The notes under the pieces: model-generated
What the model was told of the DNA's origin: nothing
Seen by the model: only the letters and a program-made list of their open reading frames with translations
The model's database searches: none
Position numbers and translations under genes: made by a program
Shown here: one piece after another, positions 42,880 through 52,861 of the stretch
How positions within the stretch are numbered: position 1 is the first letter of the stretch
Layout of the letters: each line of letters begins with the position of its first letter
Source of the DNA: Chitinophagaceae bacterium
GTDB taxonomy: Bacteria > Bacteroidota > Bacteroidia > Chitinophagales > Chitinophagaceae
NCBI GenBank assembly: GCA_004028795.1
Contig: SAIW01000008.1
Coordinates: 300,066 to 364,065, forward strand
Direction: 5' to 3'
DNA length: 64,000 nucleotides

Positions 42880-43179
42880 ATGAAAAAAATAGCAAGTTTT
42901 CTAATATTGTTATCCGTCCTAACATTAGGCGGAAACAAAAGTTTTGGTCAAATCATCGTCAGAGTTCGTCCTGCAAGACCTGCCGTAGTTATTAATCGGC
43001 CGCCCGCGCCGTCGCCGCGCCACGTTTGGGTAGATGAAGACTGGCAGCTAAGTGGTGGCAGATATGTTTGGCATGGTGGTTATTGGACAGCGCCGCCTCG
43101 ACCGGGGGCTTTCTATGTTAGAGGGCATTGGCGAAACACACGTCGCGGCTCAATTTGGGTTCCAGGTCACTGGAGATAA
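42880..43179 (+). CDS. Secreted WXXGXW-repeat protein
   Basis: A 99-residue exported protein starting at ATG 42880 (signal SFGQ). Three repeat units: YVWHGGYWTAP, FYVRGHWRN and IWVPGHWR. The preceding proline/arginine-rich segment is RVRPARPAVVINRPPAPSP. WXXGXW repeat proteins are widespread and of unknown function, probably surface or periplasmic. The upstream in-frame extension overlaps the lipoprotein and is rejected. Confidence 0.75.
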   Translation: MKKIASFLILLSVLTLGGNKSFGQIIVRVRPARPAVVINRPPAPSPRHVWVDEDWQLSGGRYVWHGGYWTAPPRPGAFYVRGHWRNTRRGSIWVPGHWR

Positions 43180-43187
43180 AAGAGAAG

Positions 43188-43220
43188 GCCGTCTCATAAC
43201 TAGTTTATGAGACGGTTTTT
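43188..43220 (+). terminator. Rho-independent terminator after the secreted-protein cluster
   Basis: Stem GCCGTCTCATAA (43188-43199) pairs with TTATGAGACGGT (43205-43216), followed by T residues. Confidence 0.85.
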
Positions 43221-43327
43221 GTTTAAAAAGCATTTAATAGCCCCACTAGGAACAAAGTTTGTAATGGTAGATTGTCGGGGGATTTTTCTATTTGAGCAGG
43301 ATTTTAGCGAAAAAAGCGAAGTTTTGC

Positions 43328-43450
43328 TTACGCTTCCCATTTTCTGAGGTTATGTCCGATGGAAAGTAAGCCGATTTCGACTTCGGTTTTTGTTAATCCT
43401 TTGAGCAGGAACCTGCGGAAACCATGATTATGCTTGATTTGGGCGAATAC
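43328..43450 (-). pseudogene. IS1182-family transposase remnant (C-terminus only)
   Basis: The complement encodes AQIKHNHGFRRFLLKGLTK followed by TEVEIGLLSIGHNLRKWEA and a stop, the typical end of IS1182-type DDE transposases. Upstream the frame is interrupted near 43450. A decayed fragment just inside the right end of the element. Confidence 0.8.
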
Positions 43451-43733
43451 GGGTTATACATAGGGCTACTTTATCATGATTTATGGTACATTATCTTACT
43501 GGTGATGTTACTTATTTGTTACTTTATGTTTTTAACTATTTGAAAATCAATGGTTAATTACATTCCTGCCATAGCTGTAAAAATAAAAGGAGTTTTTGTA
43601 ACGGGCTTTATCATTTCATGTCATCGCCTGTTGTGTCACTCACTTGTACTTTCAGTTTTTATGGCAGCTAAATTTCAATAAAAATATTCCCAACTAAAAA
43701 AGCAATTCAACCAACATCTATTTTTGTTTACGC
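43451..43733. other. Right junction of the element and host intergenic DNA
   Basis: No gene. It holds TTACTTATTTGTTACT (43508-43523), similar to the inverted-repeat arm near the integrase. The candidate attR TGAAAATCAATGGTTAATTA starts at 43541. At 43631-43649 lies a host repeat TTGTGTCACTCACTTGTAC, also present at 55927-55945, so host DNA has resumed by there. Confidence 0.55.
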
Positions 43734-44777
43734 ATGCAGTTGAAACGTTTTATATTTTTTGCTTTTTTTCAAATAATAGTATTGTCTTTATCGGCACAAA
43801 CAGACAGTAATAACACGCCCGTAAAACAAACAGAGCCGGCAAATAACAAACCTGATTCAGTAATAAAAGTTATTGTGCAAAAAAGGGACAGCAGTAAAAA
43901 AAAGTTAGACAGCTTGCTTACCGCTGCAGTAGATTCAGTGGCAATTAATGATTCTTTAAAAGCCATTGCAATTGCAGATTCTCTACGTAAAGATTCTTTG
44001 CAAAAAGCAGCAGTAGCTAAACAAACCAAAATAGATACTTCAACTTATGCTTCTTTATTTACACATCCTTTCCTGCCTTTTGGCAAACCGCCAACCTATC
44101 AGATTTTACAGGCAAGACAACCTGAGCAACAGGATGAACTGTTTTATGTTTTAACAGGGGTGGTTCTTTTCATTGCTTTAATGAAAATTATTTCACCAAA
44201 ATATTTCAATAATATTTTCAGCATTTTCTTTCAAACCTCATTCAGGCAAAAACATACCAGAGATCAATTAATGCAGTATAAAGTAGCTTCCCTCGGTATG
44301 AATATTTTCTTTTTTATGGTAGGTGGGTTGTATGCTGCTTTGCTGGCAAAAGAACTGCATTTAATAAGCATTAATTTCTGGTGGCTGTTGCTTTACTGCT
44401 TTATTTTATTGATAGTTATTTATGGCGTAAAATATTTATTCCTCATTTTCTCCGGCTGGATTTTTAATGTAAAAGAAGCAGCCGGCACTTATGCTTTTCT
44501 GGTTTTCTTAGTAAATAAAATTATTGGTATTGTATTACTGCCTGTGGTTTTGGTAATTGCTTTTTCAGCCAACGAGCCTTATATAAGAGTTATTATTACG
44601 GTTTCGTTAATAATTGTTGGTTTGCTATTGTTATACCGCTACATTGCCAGTGTTGGTACAATGCGTAAAGATTTGAAGGTGAATGCCATTCATTTTTTCC
44701 TTTACCTTTGCACTGTTGAAATAATGCCTTTGTTGTTGATTTATAAATTACTGTTCAATTACATAGGTGCTAATTAA
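43734..44777 (+). CDS. DUF4271 domain membrane protein
   Basis: A 347-residue protein with a signal-like N-terminus (LSLSAQTDSNN). A Lys/Ser/Asp-rich linker to about residue 110 precedes six to seven membrane helices, with the conserved QYKVASLGMNIFFFMVGG and LYLCTVEIMPLLLIYKLL. A Bacteroidota-specific family usually placed directly before hemD, as here. Function unknown. Confidence 0.87.
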   Translation: MQLKRFIFFAFFQIIVLSLSAQTDSNNTPVKQTEPANNKPDSVIKVIVQKRDSSKKKLDSLLTAAVDSVAINDSLKAIAIADSLRKDSLQKAAVAKQTKIDTSTYASLFTHPFLPFGKPPTYQILQARQPEQQDELFYVLTGVVLFIALMKIISPKYFNNIFSIFFQTSFRQKHTRDQLMQYKVASLGMNIFFFMVGGLYAALLAKELHLISINFWWLLLYCFILLIVIYGVKYLFLIFSGWIFNVKEAAGTYAFLVFLVNKIIGIVLLPVVLVIAFSANEPYIRVIITVSLIIVGLLLLYRYIASVGTMRKDLKVNAIHFFLYLCTVEIMPLLLIYKLLFNYIGAN

Positions 44778-44805
44778 AAGCTAACGAATTTATTTGCACA
44801 ACAGC

Positions 44806-45603
44806 ATGGTAAAAAAAGAGAGTAAGCAGCCCGGCACGCCCAAAACGGTGAAAAAGATTCTTATTTCTCAGCCTAAGCCTGAGAGTGAAAAATCTCCGTA
44901 TTTCGATTTGCAACGCAAGTACAATCTTGAGTTGGTTTTTCTTCCCTTTATTAAATTAGAAGGCATCAGTGCAAAGGAATTTCGTAAGCAAAAAATTGAT
45001 ATTGCATCTTTTAGTGCAGTAATTTTTACAAGCCGAAATGCCATTGACCATTTCTTCAGAATGTGTGAGGAAATGAAGTTGGCTATTAATCAGGATACCA
45101 AATATTTCTGCATTACCGAAGCTGTAGCATTATATCTTCAAAAATTTATTTTATACAGAAAACGTAAAGTTTTTTATGGAGCTGATGGTTCTAACAAAAG
45201 CATGTTTGATGTAATTAATAAACATAAGGAGAACGAGAAATTCCTGTATGTATGCAGCGAAAATCAGCAGGATAATGAAATTGTAAATTGGTTAAAAAAT
45301 AATAAATGCGAGTTTCAGTTGGCATTTATGTATCGCAGCATCAGCAACGATATAAAACCGGTAATGGAAAAGGATGAGTTTGACGTTATTTGCTTTTTTA
45401 CCCCAAGTGGTGTAAAAAGTTTGTTTGATAACTATCCTAAATACAAACAGAACGGCACATTGTTAGGTGCTTTTGGTACAAATACAACAAAGGCAGCCGA
45501 AGAAGCAGGGTTGACTTTAAATATTAAAGCACCCGTACCACAAGCTCCCAGCATGGTTTCTGCATTAGATAAATTTTTAGCAGAAGCGAATAAAACAAAA
45601 TAA
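44806..45603 (+). CDS. hemD: Uroporphyrinogen-III synthase
   Basis: About 265 residues. Start taken at ATG 44806; an in-frame TTG lies 12 nt upstream. Two-domain HemD fold: KKILISQPKPES opens domain 1, FSAVIFTSRNAIDHFF is the first crossover, and FDVICFFTPSGVKSLFDNY with FGTNTTKAAEEAGL closes domain 2. Makes uroporphyrinogen III for haem and corrinoid synthesis. Confidence 0.87.
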   Translation: MVKKESKQPGTPKTVKKILISQPKPESEKSPYFDLQRKYNLELVFLPFIKLEGISAKEFRKQKIDIASFSAVIFTSRNAIDHFFRMCEEMKLAINQDTKYFCITEAVALYLQKFILYRKRKVFYGADGSNKSMFDVINKHKENEKFLYVCSENQQDNEIVNWLKNNKCEFQLAFMYRSISNDIKPVMEKDEFDVICFFTPSGVKSLFDNYPKYKQNGTLLGAFGTNTTKAAEEAGLTLNIKAPVPQAPSMVSALDKFLAEANKTK

Positions 45604-45610
45604 ATTTTAT

Positions 45611-45653
45611 TGTCATTGCGAGATTGAGGTTCGTGCCTCAACGTGGCAATCTC
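45611..45653. repeat. REP-like palindromic element
   Basis: TCATTGCGAGATTGAGGT...CACGTT-type arms with GTGGCAATCTCA: the ends ATTGCGAG/ GGCAATCTC and the central GAGGttcgtgCCTC stem form a hairpin. The motif of the TCATTGCGAG...GCAATCTC kind is a widespread bacterial intergenic repeat. Confidence 0.6.
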
Positions 45654-45668
45654 AATTTCATAAAATAT

Positions 45669-45697
45669 AAAACCCTTCCGCCGAGAAGGGTTTTATA
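45669..45697. terminator. Rho-independent terminator after hemD
   Basis: Perfect stem AAAACCCTTC/GAAGGGTTTT (45669-45678 and 45685-45694) followed by an AT-rich tail; its A/T flanks would also stop transcription on the other strand. Confidence 0.85.
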
Positions 45698-45716
45698 TTT
45701 AAAGTAACTTGCCGTT

Positions 45717-47795
45717 ATGTACACCAATCATCTTATCAACGAAACAAGTCCTTACCTTCTGCAACATGCACATAACCCGGTAAATTGGTATCCCTGGTGC
45801 GATGAAGCACTGCAGAAAGCAAAAGCAGAGGATAAACCCATTTTGGTAAGCATCGGTTATGCAGCTTGCCATTGGTGCCATGTTATGGAAAGAGAAAGTT
45901 TTGAAGATGAAGCTACGGCAGCATTAATGAATGAGTTTTTCATTAACATAAAAATTGACAGAGAGGAACGCCCTGACCTCGACCACATTTATATGGATGC
46001 CGTACAAGCCATTAGCGGTAGCGGCGGCTGGCCTTTAAATGTTTTCTTAACACCCGATACAAAACCTTTTTATGGCGGCACTTACTTTCCGCCTGTTAAT
46101 GCTTACAACCGAATTAGCTGGAAAGAATTGATTACTTCTATTCATCAATCATACAAAATAAAAAAACATGAAATAATTGCTCAGGCAGAAAACCTTACAC
46201 AACATTTATTAAACGCTAATTTATTCGGAACAAATACAAATAATAATCAATCATTGCTTCACAAAGAAGACCTTGAAACTATTGCCGCCAATATTTTAAA
46301 ACAGGCAGATATTACTTGGGGTGGCTTTGGCAGAGCACCAAAATTTCCGCAAACATTTTCCATTCAATACTTACTCAGACATTATTATTTTTTTAAAAAT
46401 GAGAATGCTTTACAGCAGGCTTTACTAAGTCTGGATAAAATGATAATGGGTGGAATTTATGACCATATCGGCGGTGGTTTTGCCCGCTACAGTACCGATG
46501 CACATTGGTTTGCACCGCATTTTGAAAAAATGTTATACGATAATGCATTGTTGATTAATGTATTGAGCGAGGCATATCAAATAACTAAAAATGAAAACTA
46601 TGCCGATACTATAAAGCAAACAATATCTTTTATTGAAAGAGAAATGCTGAGTAATGAAAATGGTTTTTACAGTGCCATTGATGCAGACAGTGAAGGTGTT
46701 GAAGGGAAATTTTACACCTGGACTAAAGACGAAATAGGCAATATTTTACAAGCAGATGCTGATTTATTTTGTGAATATTATCAGGTAACAGAAAATGGTA
46801 ATTGGTCAGAAGGGGCTTCTTCAGAGAAGCATGCAAATATTTTGTGGGTAAAACAAAGTCTTCGGGATTTTGCAAATGAAAAAAATATTTCAGTTGAGAA
46901 ATTAAAAACTCAATTGGAAAAAAATAAGAACCTTTTATTGGAATATAGAAACAAAAGGATAAGACCGCTAACAGACGATAAAATTTTATTAGGGTGGAAT
47001 GCTTTACTATGTACCGCTTTATGCAAAGCTTATGCTGCCTTGGGTATTGAAAAATATAAAACATTGGCCATTACTAATATGCAGTTCTTAGAAGAAAAAT
47101 TATGTGGTTCTGATAATATCTGGAAACATACTTATAAAAACAACTCAGCAAAAATTTCAGCTTTTTTAGATGATTATGCTTATTTGATTCAGGCTTATAT
47201 AAACTTACAGGAAATTTCATCTGATAATGACTATTTATTAAAAGCACAAAAACTAACAGCATTCGTTTTAGAAAACTTTGCAGATGATGAAGGCCCGCTT
47301 TTCTTCTATACACCAAAAAATCAGCAAGATATTATTGTTAGAAAAAAAGAAGTGTATGACGGAGCAATACCAAGCGGTAATGCAGTTATGGCTTTAAATC
47401 TTCAATATTTGGCGGTAATTTTTAATAAAGAAGATTGGAAAGAAAAAGCTTTAACTATGTTGCTGCAACTCCAAAGCGGTGCTTTAAGGTACCCTACCTC
47501 TTTCGGGGTTTGGGCATCTTTATATCAAAACTTTGTAATGGGTTTAAATGAGATTGTTATTACAGGAAAAGATTTAGAAACCAATCTTTCCAGAGTTCTT
47601 CAACTCTATATTCCTAATAAAATTTTACAATCCTCACCCAAAAAATTAATCTATGAATTCCCGTTATTAGTCGATAGAGTTAATGAATTAAAAACCCAGT
47701 TTTTTTTGTGCGAAAACTACGCATGCAGTTTACCGCAGCAAAATTTTTCATCATTTTTACATTTATGTAACACCAAATCACTTATCTTAGCTTAA
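45717..47795 (+). CDS. DUF255 thioredoxin-domain protein (YyaL/SPATA20-like)
   Basis: A 692-residue protein. The N-terminal thioredoxin-like domain opens [20 protein letters not shown], with motif [13 protein letters not shown]. It is followed by an (alpha/alpha)6-barrel with [20 protein letters not shown] and [13 protein letters not shown]. Length and order match the family. Cytoplasmic; the molecular role is not established. Confidence 0.92.
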   Translation: MYTNHLINETSPYLLQHAHNPVNWYPWCDEALQKAKAEDKPILVSIGYAACHWCHVMERESFEDEATAALMNEFFINIKIDREERPDLDHIYMDAVQAISGSGGWPLNVFLTPDTKPFYGGTYFPPVNAYNRISWKELITSIHQSYKIKKHEIIAQAENLTQHLLNANLFGTNTNNNQSLLHKEDLETIAANILKQADITWGGFGRAPKFPQTFSIQYLLRHYYFFKNENALQQALLSLDKMIMGGIYDHIGGGFARYSTDAHWFAPHFEKMLYDNALLINVLSEAYQITKNENYADTIKQTISFIEREMLSNENGFYSAIDADSEGVEGKFYTWTKDEIGNILQADADLFCEYYQVTENGNWSEGASSEKHANILWVKQSLRDFANEKNISVEKLKTQLEKNKNLLLEYRNKRIRPLTDDKILLGWNALLCTALCKAYAALGIEKYKTLAITNMQFLEEKLCGSDNIWKHTYKNNSAKISAFLDDYAYLIQAYINLQEISSDNDYLLKAQKLTAFVLENFADDEGPLFFYTPKNQQDIIVRKKEVYDGAIPSGNAVMALNLQYLAVIFNKEDWKEKALTMLLQLQSGALRYPTSFGVWASLYQNFVMGLNEIVITGKDLETNLSRVLQLYIPNKILQSSPKKLIYEFPLLVDRVNELKTQFFLCENYACSLPQQNFSSFLHLCNTKSLILA

Positions 47796-47957
47796 ATAAC
47801 ATTGCCCGCCATTAAGAAAACTCTACAAGCAACGTATTTAAAATCAACAATATCGTATATTTTTTACCCTTTGTGATTTAATTGAGAAACAACTTTAAAA
47901 TTGGCTTTTGTGCTGATTTAAACCCTATATTTGTCAACATTGTTAACTGAAAATATA

Positions 47958-49262
47958 ATGAAGAACCTTTTTCATTTTGTTGTAGTAGCCGGTATGGCAA
48001 TAACATTGCCTTCATGTTTCTTTAGTAAAAAGGGTAATAAAGGCGGAAAAGACCCTTTAGGTGATGGCCAATTGCATGGTGTAGCACCTACTAATAAAAA
48101 AAGTATGGGCAGACCACGTGGCATGGTTTACATACCACCCGGTACTTTTCATATGGGGCCAAGTGATGAAGACATCAATTACAACTACACTGCACGTAAC
48201 AGACAGGTTTCTATCCCCGGTTTCTGGATGGATGCTACAGAAATTACCAATAATGATTATCGGCAATTTACCAATTGGGTAAGAGACTCTTTAGCTGCAA
48301 AAGAATTAGGGTTTTATAAATCTTCTGCGGGTGGTTCTAACGGAGACTCTGCTATTGCTATTGATTGGACGAAAGCAAGAACAATAAAATATGATGCTAG
48401 TAATTTAGAAAAGTTAGGAAATAAATTAATTCTTGCACCTGATAACAGATTAAATGGTAAAGCAGAAATTGATCCTGATAAATTAGTTTATCACGTCGAA
48501 GTTTTTAAATTAAGCGAAGCAGCTAAAAGAGAAAATGAGGGAGTTGCCCGTACAAAATTTATTGACAGATACAATCAAAAAATTTATCCTGATACATTGG
48601 TTTGGATGAGAGATTTCTCATATTCATACAATGAGCCGATGACCAAAAGATATTTCTCACATCCTTCATTTGGGAATTATCCTGTTGTAGGTATTAATTG
48701 GAAGCAGGCTGTTGCTTTCTGTCATTGGAGAACACATATTCAAAATTCTTTCTTAGAAAAAAACAAAATGGCTGTTGAGAGTGATTACCGCTTGCCCAGT
48801 GAAGCAGAATGGGAATATGCAGCCCGTGGCGGAAGAACAAACTCTATGTTTCCTTGGGGTAACTATTATGCAAGAAATAAGAAAGGTTGTTTGTTAGCCA
48901 ACTTTAAACCTGGTCGTGGTAATTATGCTGAAGACGGAGGTTTTTATACTGTAAGAGCCGATGCTTACTGGCCAAACGATTATGGTTTATATAATATGAG
49001 CGGAAACGTAGCTGAATGGACAGGTTCTTATTTTAATGAAAGTGCTTATAACTTCATGAGTGATATGAGCCCTGATGTAAGATATGATGCCAAGCCCACA
49101 GATCCTCCGTTTATGAAACGTAAAGTAATTCGTGGCGGAAGCTGGAAGGATATCGGATATTTCCTTCAAACCAGCACACGTGCATTTGAATATCAGGATA
49201 CAGCAAAATCATACATCGGTTTTCGTTGTGTAATTGATTTAGCCCCAAGAATGAAAAAATAA
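47958..49262 (+). CDS. gldK: Gliding motility / T9SS lipoprotein GldK
   Basis: A 434-residue lipoprotein starting at ATG 47958 (an upstream in-frame start is not needed). The lipobox is TLPSCFF. The formylglycine-generating-enzyme-like (SUMF1) fold has MVYIPPGTFHMGPSDED, DYRLPSEAEWEYAARGG and VIRGGSWKD. GldK with GldN forms the periplasmic/outer-membrane ring of the type IX secretion system. A TAnnTTTG box (TATATTTG, 47926-47933) lies just upstream. First gene of gldKLMN. Confidence 0.93.
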   Translation: MKNLFHFVVVAGMAITLPSCFFSKKGNKGGKDPLGDGQLHGVAPTNKKSMGRPRGMVYIPPGTFHMGPSDEDINYNYTARNRQVSIPGFWMDATEITNNDYRQFTNWVRDSLAAKELGFYKSSAGGSNGDSAIAIDWTKARTIKYDASNLEKLGNKLILAPDNRLNGKAEIDPDKLVYHVEVFKLSEAAKRENEGVARTKFIDRYNQKIYPDTLVWMRDFSYSYNEPMTKRYFSHPSFGNYPVVGINWKQAVAFCHWRTHIQNSFLEKNKMAVESDYRLPSEAEWEYAARGGRTNSMFPWGNYYARNKKGCLLANFKPGRGNYAEDGGFYTVRADAYWPNDYGLYNMSGNVAEWTGSYFNESAYNFMSDMSPDVRYDAKPTDPPFMKRKVIRGGSWKDIGYFLQTSTRAFEYQDTAKSYIGFRCVIDLAPRMKK

Positions 49263-49314
49263 TTTTCTTCAATTGATCACCATCTAATTTTTAAAAACTT
49301 AAAATTAAAACTTT

Positions 49315-50043
49315 ATGGCTTCTGGTATTTCTCCTGCTACTAACAAACTTGTTAATGTAATTGTATGCGTTGGAGCATCAATAGTAATTGTTGGTGCATT
49401 ATTTAAAATTCAACACTGGAAAGGTTCTGATGTTTTGTTGCCTATCGGTCTTTTAACTGAAGCCGGAATCTTCTTGGTATATGCATTACTACCACCACCG
49501 GATTCAGGACATGCTCCTGAGCCTGCAAAAGTTACCGGTCCAAAAGCCCCTGAAATTGATTGGGATACTTTTAAAGTAGACATATCAAAAATGAGTGGCA
49601 ATTTCCAAAAACTGAGTGGTACTGTTAGTCAAATAACAGAATTGGGTGATGTTGTAAAATCAACCGGCGATTTTGGTGTTAAAGCAAAAGAAGCTGCCGG
49701 TGCTTTAGGAACGGTTGCCAATGCTGCCAATCAAACAACTGCCAATCTATCTACATTAAATGCTTCATCTGAAGGTGTAAAACAATTTCATTCTCAGATT
49801 CAGGTTATGACAAAAAACTTAGGTTCATTAAATACCATTTATGAATTGGAATTACAGGAAAGTAATAATCATTTAAAATCATTAAATCAATTCTATGGTA
49901 AGTTAGCTCAGGCTTCTGCTGCTATGAATGCAAGTGCAGATGATGCAATGAAAGCCAAAGAACAAATTGGTATTTTGGCAGCAAACCTTGGTAAGTTGAA
50001 TCAGGTTTATGGCAACATGTTAAGTGCAATGCAGGGTAGATAA
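49315..50043 (+). CDS. gldL: T9SS inner-membrane motor protein GldL
   Basis: A 242-residue protein with two N-terminal membrane helices (LVNVIVCVGASIVIVGALFK; LPIGLLTEAGIFLVYALL). FKIQHWKGSDVLLPIG between them is the family hallmark, with a conserved Glu in helix 2 (TEAGIF) in the proton path. The cytoplasmic C-terminus is a long helical, Asn/Ala-rich segment. With GldM it forms the proton-driven motor. Confidence 0.95.
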   Translation: MASGISPATNKLVNVIVCVGASIVIVGALFKIQHWKGSDVLLPIGLLTEAGIFLVYALLPPPDSGHAPEPAKVTGPKAPEIDWDTFKVDISKMSGNFQKLSGTVSQITELGDVVKSTGDFGVKAKEAAGALGTVANAANQTTANLSTLNASSEGVKQFHSQIQVMTKNLGSLNTIYELELQESNNHLKSLNQFYGKLAQASAAMNASADDAMKAKEQIGILAANLGKLNQVYGNMLSAMQGR

Positions 50044-50105
50044 TTGAAGATTTATTGTATTTGAAATGATTATTCCAACCAAAAACCTAAAATCTTTATA
50101 AACAA

Positions 50106-51647
50106 ATGTCACTACCTAAAGAGCCGCGGCAGAAGATGATTAATATGATGTATTTAGTGCTTACAGCATTGTTAGCATTGAATGTATCCTCTCAAATATT
50201 AGAAGCATTTAAAACCGTAGATAATAGTTTAAATAATGCCACATCTATTATTGAAAAGAAAAATGTTGAACTATTTAAATCTTTCGAAGCAAAACTAAAA
50301 GACCCCGCAAATAAAGCTAAAGCCGAAGAGTGGTATCCTAAAGCTCAAAAAGCAAAACAACTTTCTGAAGATTTATTAGCATATATTGATGGACTGAAAA
50401 CAGAACTTAAAAAACAGTCAGGTTTTAAACCTGAAACTGGTGAATACAATGAAAGTGATTTAGATGCTGCTACAAGAATGTTTGTTGAAGGTCCCGGAAA
50501 AGCGAAAGGAGAAGAATTGCATGAAAGGCTAAAAAAATTCAAAGAAGAGCTTTTAGCTATACATCCTGATATTAAAAAAGATTTAGAAAACACATTACCA
50601 ATCAATACAGATCCAATTAAATCGAATGACAGCAAGATTGGTAGTGAGGAGTGGGCGTTTGGTTATTTTCATATGAGTCCTACTGTTGCTGCAATTACTT
50701 TGTTAAGTAAATTTCAAAACGACGTAAAAAATAGTGAGGCACAGGTTGTAGAATATTGCCATAAGGAAATCGGAGAAGTTGCTATTCAATTTGATACTTA
50801 TCAGCCTTTAGTAGGTCAAAATGCAGAGTATTTATTGCCCGGTAGTGAATTAAGAATTACAGCAGGTGTAGGAGCTTATAGCTCAGCAGCACAACCATCT
50901 GTTACTGTAAACGGAGCTCCTGCAACCAAACAACCAGATGGAAGTTTAATGTGGAAAACAACAGTTAACAGTGAAGGACCTGGGCAAGCAAATGTGGTAG
51001 TTACTTACAAAAAGTTAGATGGTACGACAGAAAGCAAAACGGTTCCTGTTAAATATACAGTTGGTTCTCCCACAGGTGTTCATATCAGTGCCGAAAAACT
51101 AAATGTATTATATGTTGGTTTAGAAAACGAAATTTCCGTTTCAGGAGGTAGTAAGGGAGCAGAAGCTATCGATGCAAAAATCAGCAGTGGAAATTTAACA
51201 AAAAAAGGTGGAGGTGTTTATGTAGCAACATTCGATAATGTTGGCTCCGGTAAAGTAACAATAACCGCAACTGTTGATGGTAAAGCAACAAATAAAGATT
51301 TTAAAGTAAAATCAGTTCCTGAACCGGTTGGTAAAGTTGGTAATAGCAAGGGTGGGTTTATGCCTTTAAATGAGTTTAAAGCAACAGCAGGTGTGAGAGC
51401 AGATTTAGAAAACTTTGTTTTTGATGGAATTAAATATGATGTTTTAGGCTACACAGTAATTTGTGTAGGTAAAGCATTTGCGGAAAGACCCGGTGTTACA
51501 GAAGTTTCCGGTGCTGCGTTTGATGCTGCAACTTTAGCAAATATTCAAAAATTGACACCTAATTCTACAGTAATGATTGATAGGATAAAGGTGAGAGGTC
51601 CTGGGGGTACATTTACTATTCCGCCGATTTCATTCTTTTTGCGTTAA
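50106..51647 (+). CDS. gldM: T9SS motor/stator protein GldM
   Basis: A 513-residue protein with one N-terminal membrane helix (MMYLVLTALLALNVSSQIL, after the conserved KEPRQKMIN) and a large four-domain periplasmic part ending in PPISFFLR. The GldM-specific features match in order and length. It couples the GldL inner-membrane motor to the GldK/GldN ring. Confidence 0.95.
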   Translation: MSLPKEPRQKMINMMYLVLTALLALNVSSQILEAFKTVDNSLNNATSIIEKKNVELFKSFEAKLKDPANKAKAEEWYPKAQKAKQLSEDLLAYIDGLKTELKKQSGFKPETGEYNESDLDAATRMFVEGPGKAKGEELHERLKKFKEELLAIHPDIKKDLENTLPINTDPIKSNDSKIGSEEWAFGYFHMSPTVAAITLLSKFQNDVKNSEAQVVEYCHKEIGEVAIQFDTYQPLVGQNAEYLLPGSELRITAGVGAYSSAAQPSVTVNGAPATKQPDGSLMWKTTVNSEGPGQANVVVTYKKLDGTTESKTVPVKYTVGSPTGVHISAEKLNVLYVGLENEISVSGGSKGAEAIDAKISSGNLTKKGGGVYVATFDNVGSGKVTITATVDGKATNKDFKVKSVPEPVGKVGNSKGGFMPLNEFKATAGVRADLENFVFDGIKYDVLGYTVICVGKAFAERPGVTEVSGAAFDAATLANIQKLTPNSTVMIDRIKVRGPGGTFTIPPISFFLR

Positions 51648-51665
51648 TTTTAAAATGAGTTGTAT

Positions 51666-52748
51666 ATGATAAAGTATCAATTGAAAATGTGTCTTGCTGT
51701 GAGTAGTATTTTATTAGCTACAACTGTAATAGCACAGAAAAAGAAAACTACCACAAATAAAAAAACAACATCATCAAATCCTTATATAGATAATATACCT
51801 ACAACAGATAAAAGTAGAAGTAGTAAAAGTGCCTCGGATGTTAATCCATATACATCTAATTCTACCGTATCTACAAAAAAGGACACAACAAAACCGAATG
51901 TTGGAAAAGAACTGCCTATGTGTCCTGTTGATACCAACGCTTTGAAGGCCACTTCTACTGAAGTTAAACGTTCATTGGTTAACGATGGAGCAGTAGAAAT
52001 GCAATTGGTAAGAGATAAAAAACCAATGGCATATGATTATATTCGTGAAGACGATGCTTTTTTTAAAGAAAGATTGTGGCGTGAAATAGATACCAGAGAA
52101 AAACAAAATCAGGTTTTCCGCTATTCTGCTAATGAAGATAACGGCAATCAACTTTTTATTAGCATTTTATTAAATTCTATTAAGTCTGGTGATGTAAAAG
52201 CTTATGATGATGAAAGATTCACTACTGAATTGTCAAAAGATAAAGCACTTTCTATTTTGGGTGGTTCTGCCGATACAGTTATTCAAAGAGATATTGATGG
52301 AAACGCAATTTGCAGAAAGGCAACTTTTAAACAATTTGAATTAGATTCTATTATTAAATATCGTGTTAAGGAAGACGTGATTTTTGATAAAGAAGCTTCA
52401 AGACTTATTACAAGAATTATCGGAATTGCTCCAATGACTGTTTTGAGAAATTCATTAGGTGAAGCTACAGGAGACGCTTATCCTGCATTCTGGATTTATT
52501 ATCCTGATGTGAGGGCTACATTAGCTAAATATCAGGTGTATAATCCAAAGAATATGGGTGCAAGAATGAGCTGGGAAGATTTATTTGAAAGTCACATGTT
52601 TTCAAGTTATATAGTGAAAACAACCCTTAACAATTATAGAGATCAAAAGTTGAAAGAATATATAAAAGATCCACTTTTTCAGTTGCTTGAGGGTGAAAAA
52701 ATAAAAGAGAAAATCTTCAATTTTGAGCAGAATTTATGGCAATATTAA
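51666..52748 (+). CDS. gldN: T9SS ring protein GldN
   Basis: About 360 residues with a signal peptide (LLATTVIAQKKK), a Thr/Ser/Lys linker and the GldN domain: YIREDDAFFKERLWREIDTREKQN (residue block about 117-140), then PAFWIYYPDVRATLAKYQVYNP and MSWEDLFESHMFSSYI. Start at ATG 51666. Last gene of the cluster. Confidence 0.93.
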   Translation: MIKYQLKMCLAVSSILLATTVIAQKKKTTTNKKTTSSNPYIDNIPTTDKSRSSKSASDVNPYTSNSTVSTKKDTTKPNVGKELPMCPVDTNALKATSTEVKRSLVNDGAVEMQLVRDKKPMAYDYIREDDAFFKERLWREIDTREKQNQVFRYSANEDNGNQLFISILLNSIKSGDVKAYDDERFTTELSKDKALSILGGSADTVIQRDIDGNAICRKATFKQFELDSIIKYRVKEDVIFDKEASRLITRIIGIAPMTVLRNSLGEATGDAYPAFWIYYPDVRATLAKYQVYNPKNMGARMSWEDLFESHMFSSYIVKTTLNNYRDQKLKEYIKDPLFQLLEGEKIKEKIFNFEQNLWQY

Positions 52749-52779
52749 AGATACTTTCTTGCATAAAAACGCAGTAAAT

Positions 52780-52803
52780 CAGGGGCTTATGTCCCTTTTT
52801 TAT
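52780..52803 (+). terminator. Terminator-like hairpin after gldN
   Basis: AGGGGC-TTAT-GTCCCT followed by a T-run about 30 nt after the gldN stop; short stem. Confidence 0.5.
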
Positions 52804-52861
52804 TTATAAAATAAAAAAATTAAAGATTTGTTGTTTTGTTTCAAACAATACGTTACTTTAG

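Larger units (their letters stand above)
17556..43561. mobile_element. Integrated mobilizable element (about 26 kb) with sulfur-metabolism cargo
   Basis: Bounded on the left by an integrase facing inward and on the right by an IS remnant and AT-rich DNA resembling the left end. The imperfect repeat TGATTATCAATGTTAAATAC (17556-17574 region) and TGAAAATCAATGGTTAATTA (from 43541) are candidate attL/attR. Also shared are TTACTTTTGTTACT (17621) and TTACTTATTTGTTACT (43508). Base composition is visibly GC-richer than both flanks, and the host's dispersed repeats were not seen within it. It has integrase, excisionase-like protein, relaxase and MobC but no type IV secretion genes. Exact ends are inferred. 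Confidence 0.7.
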
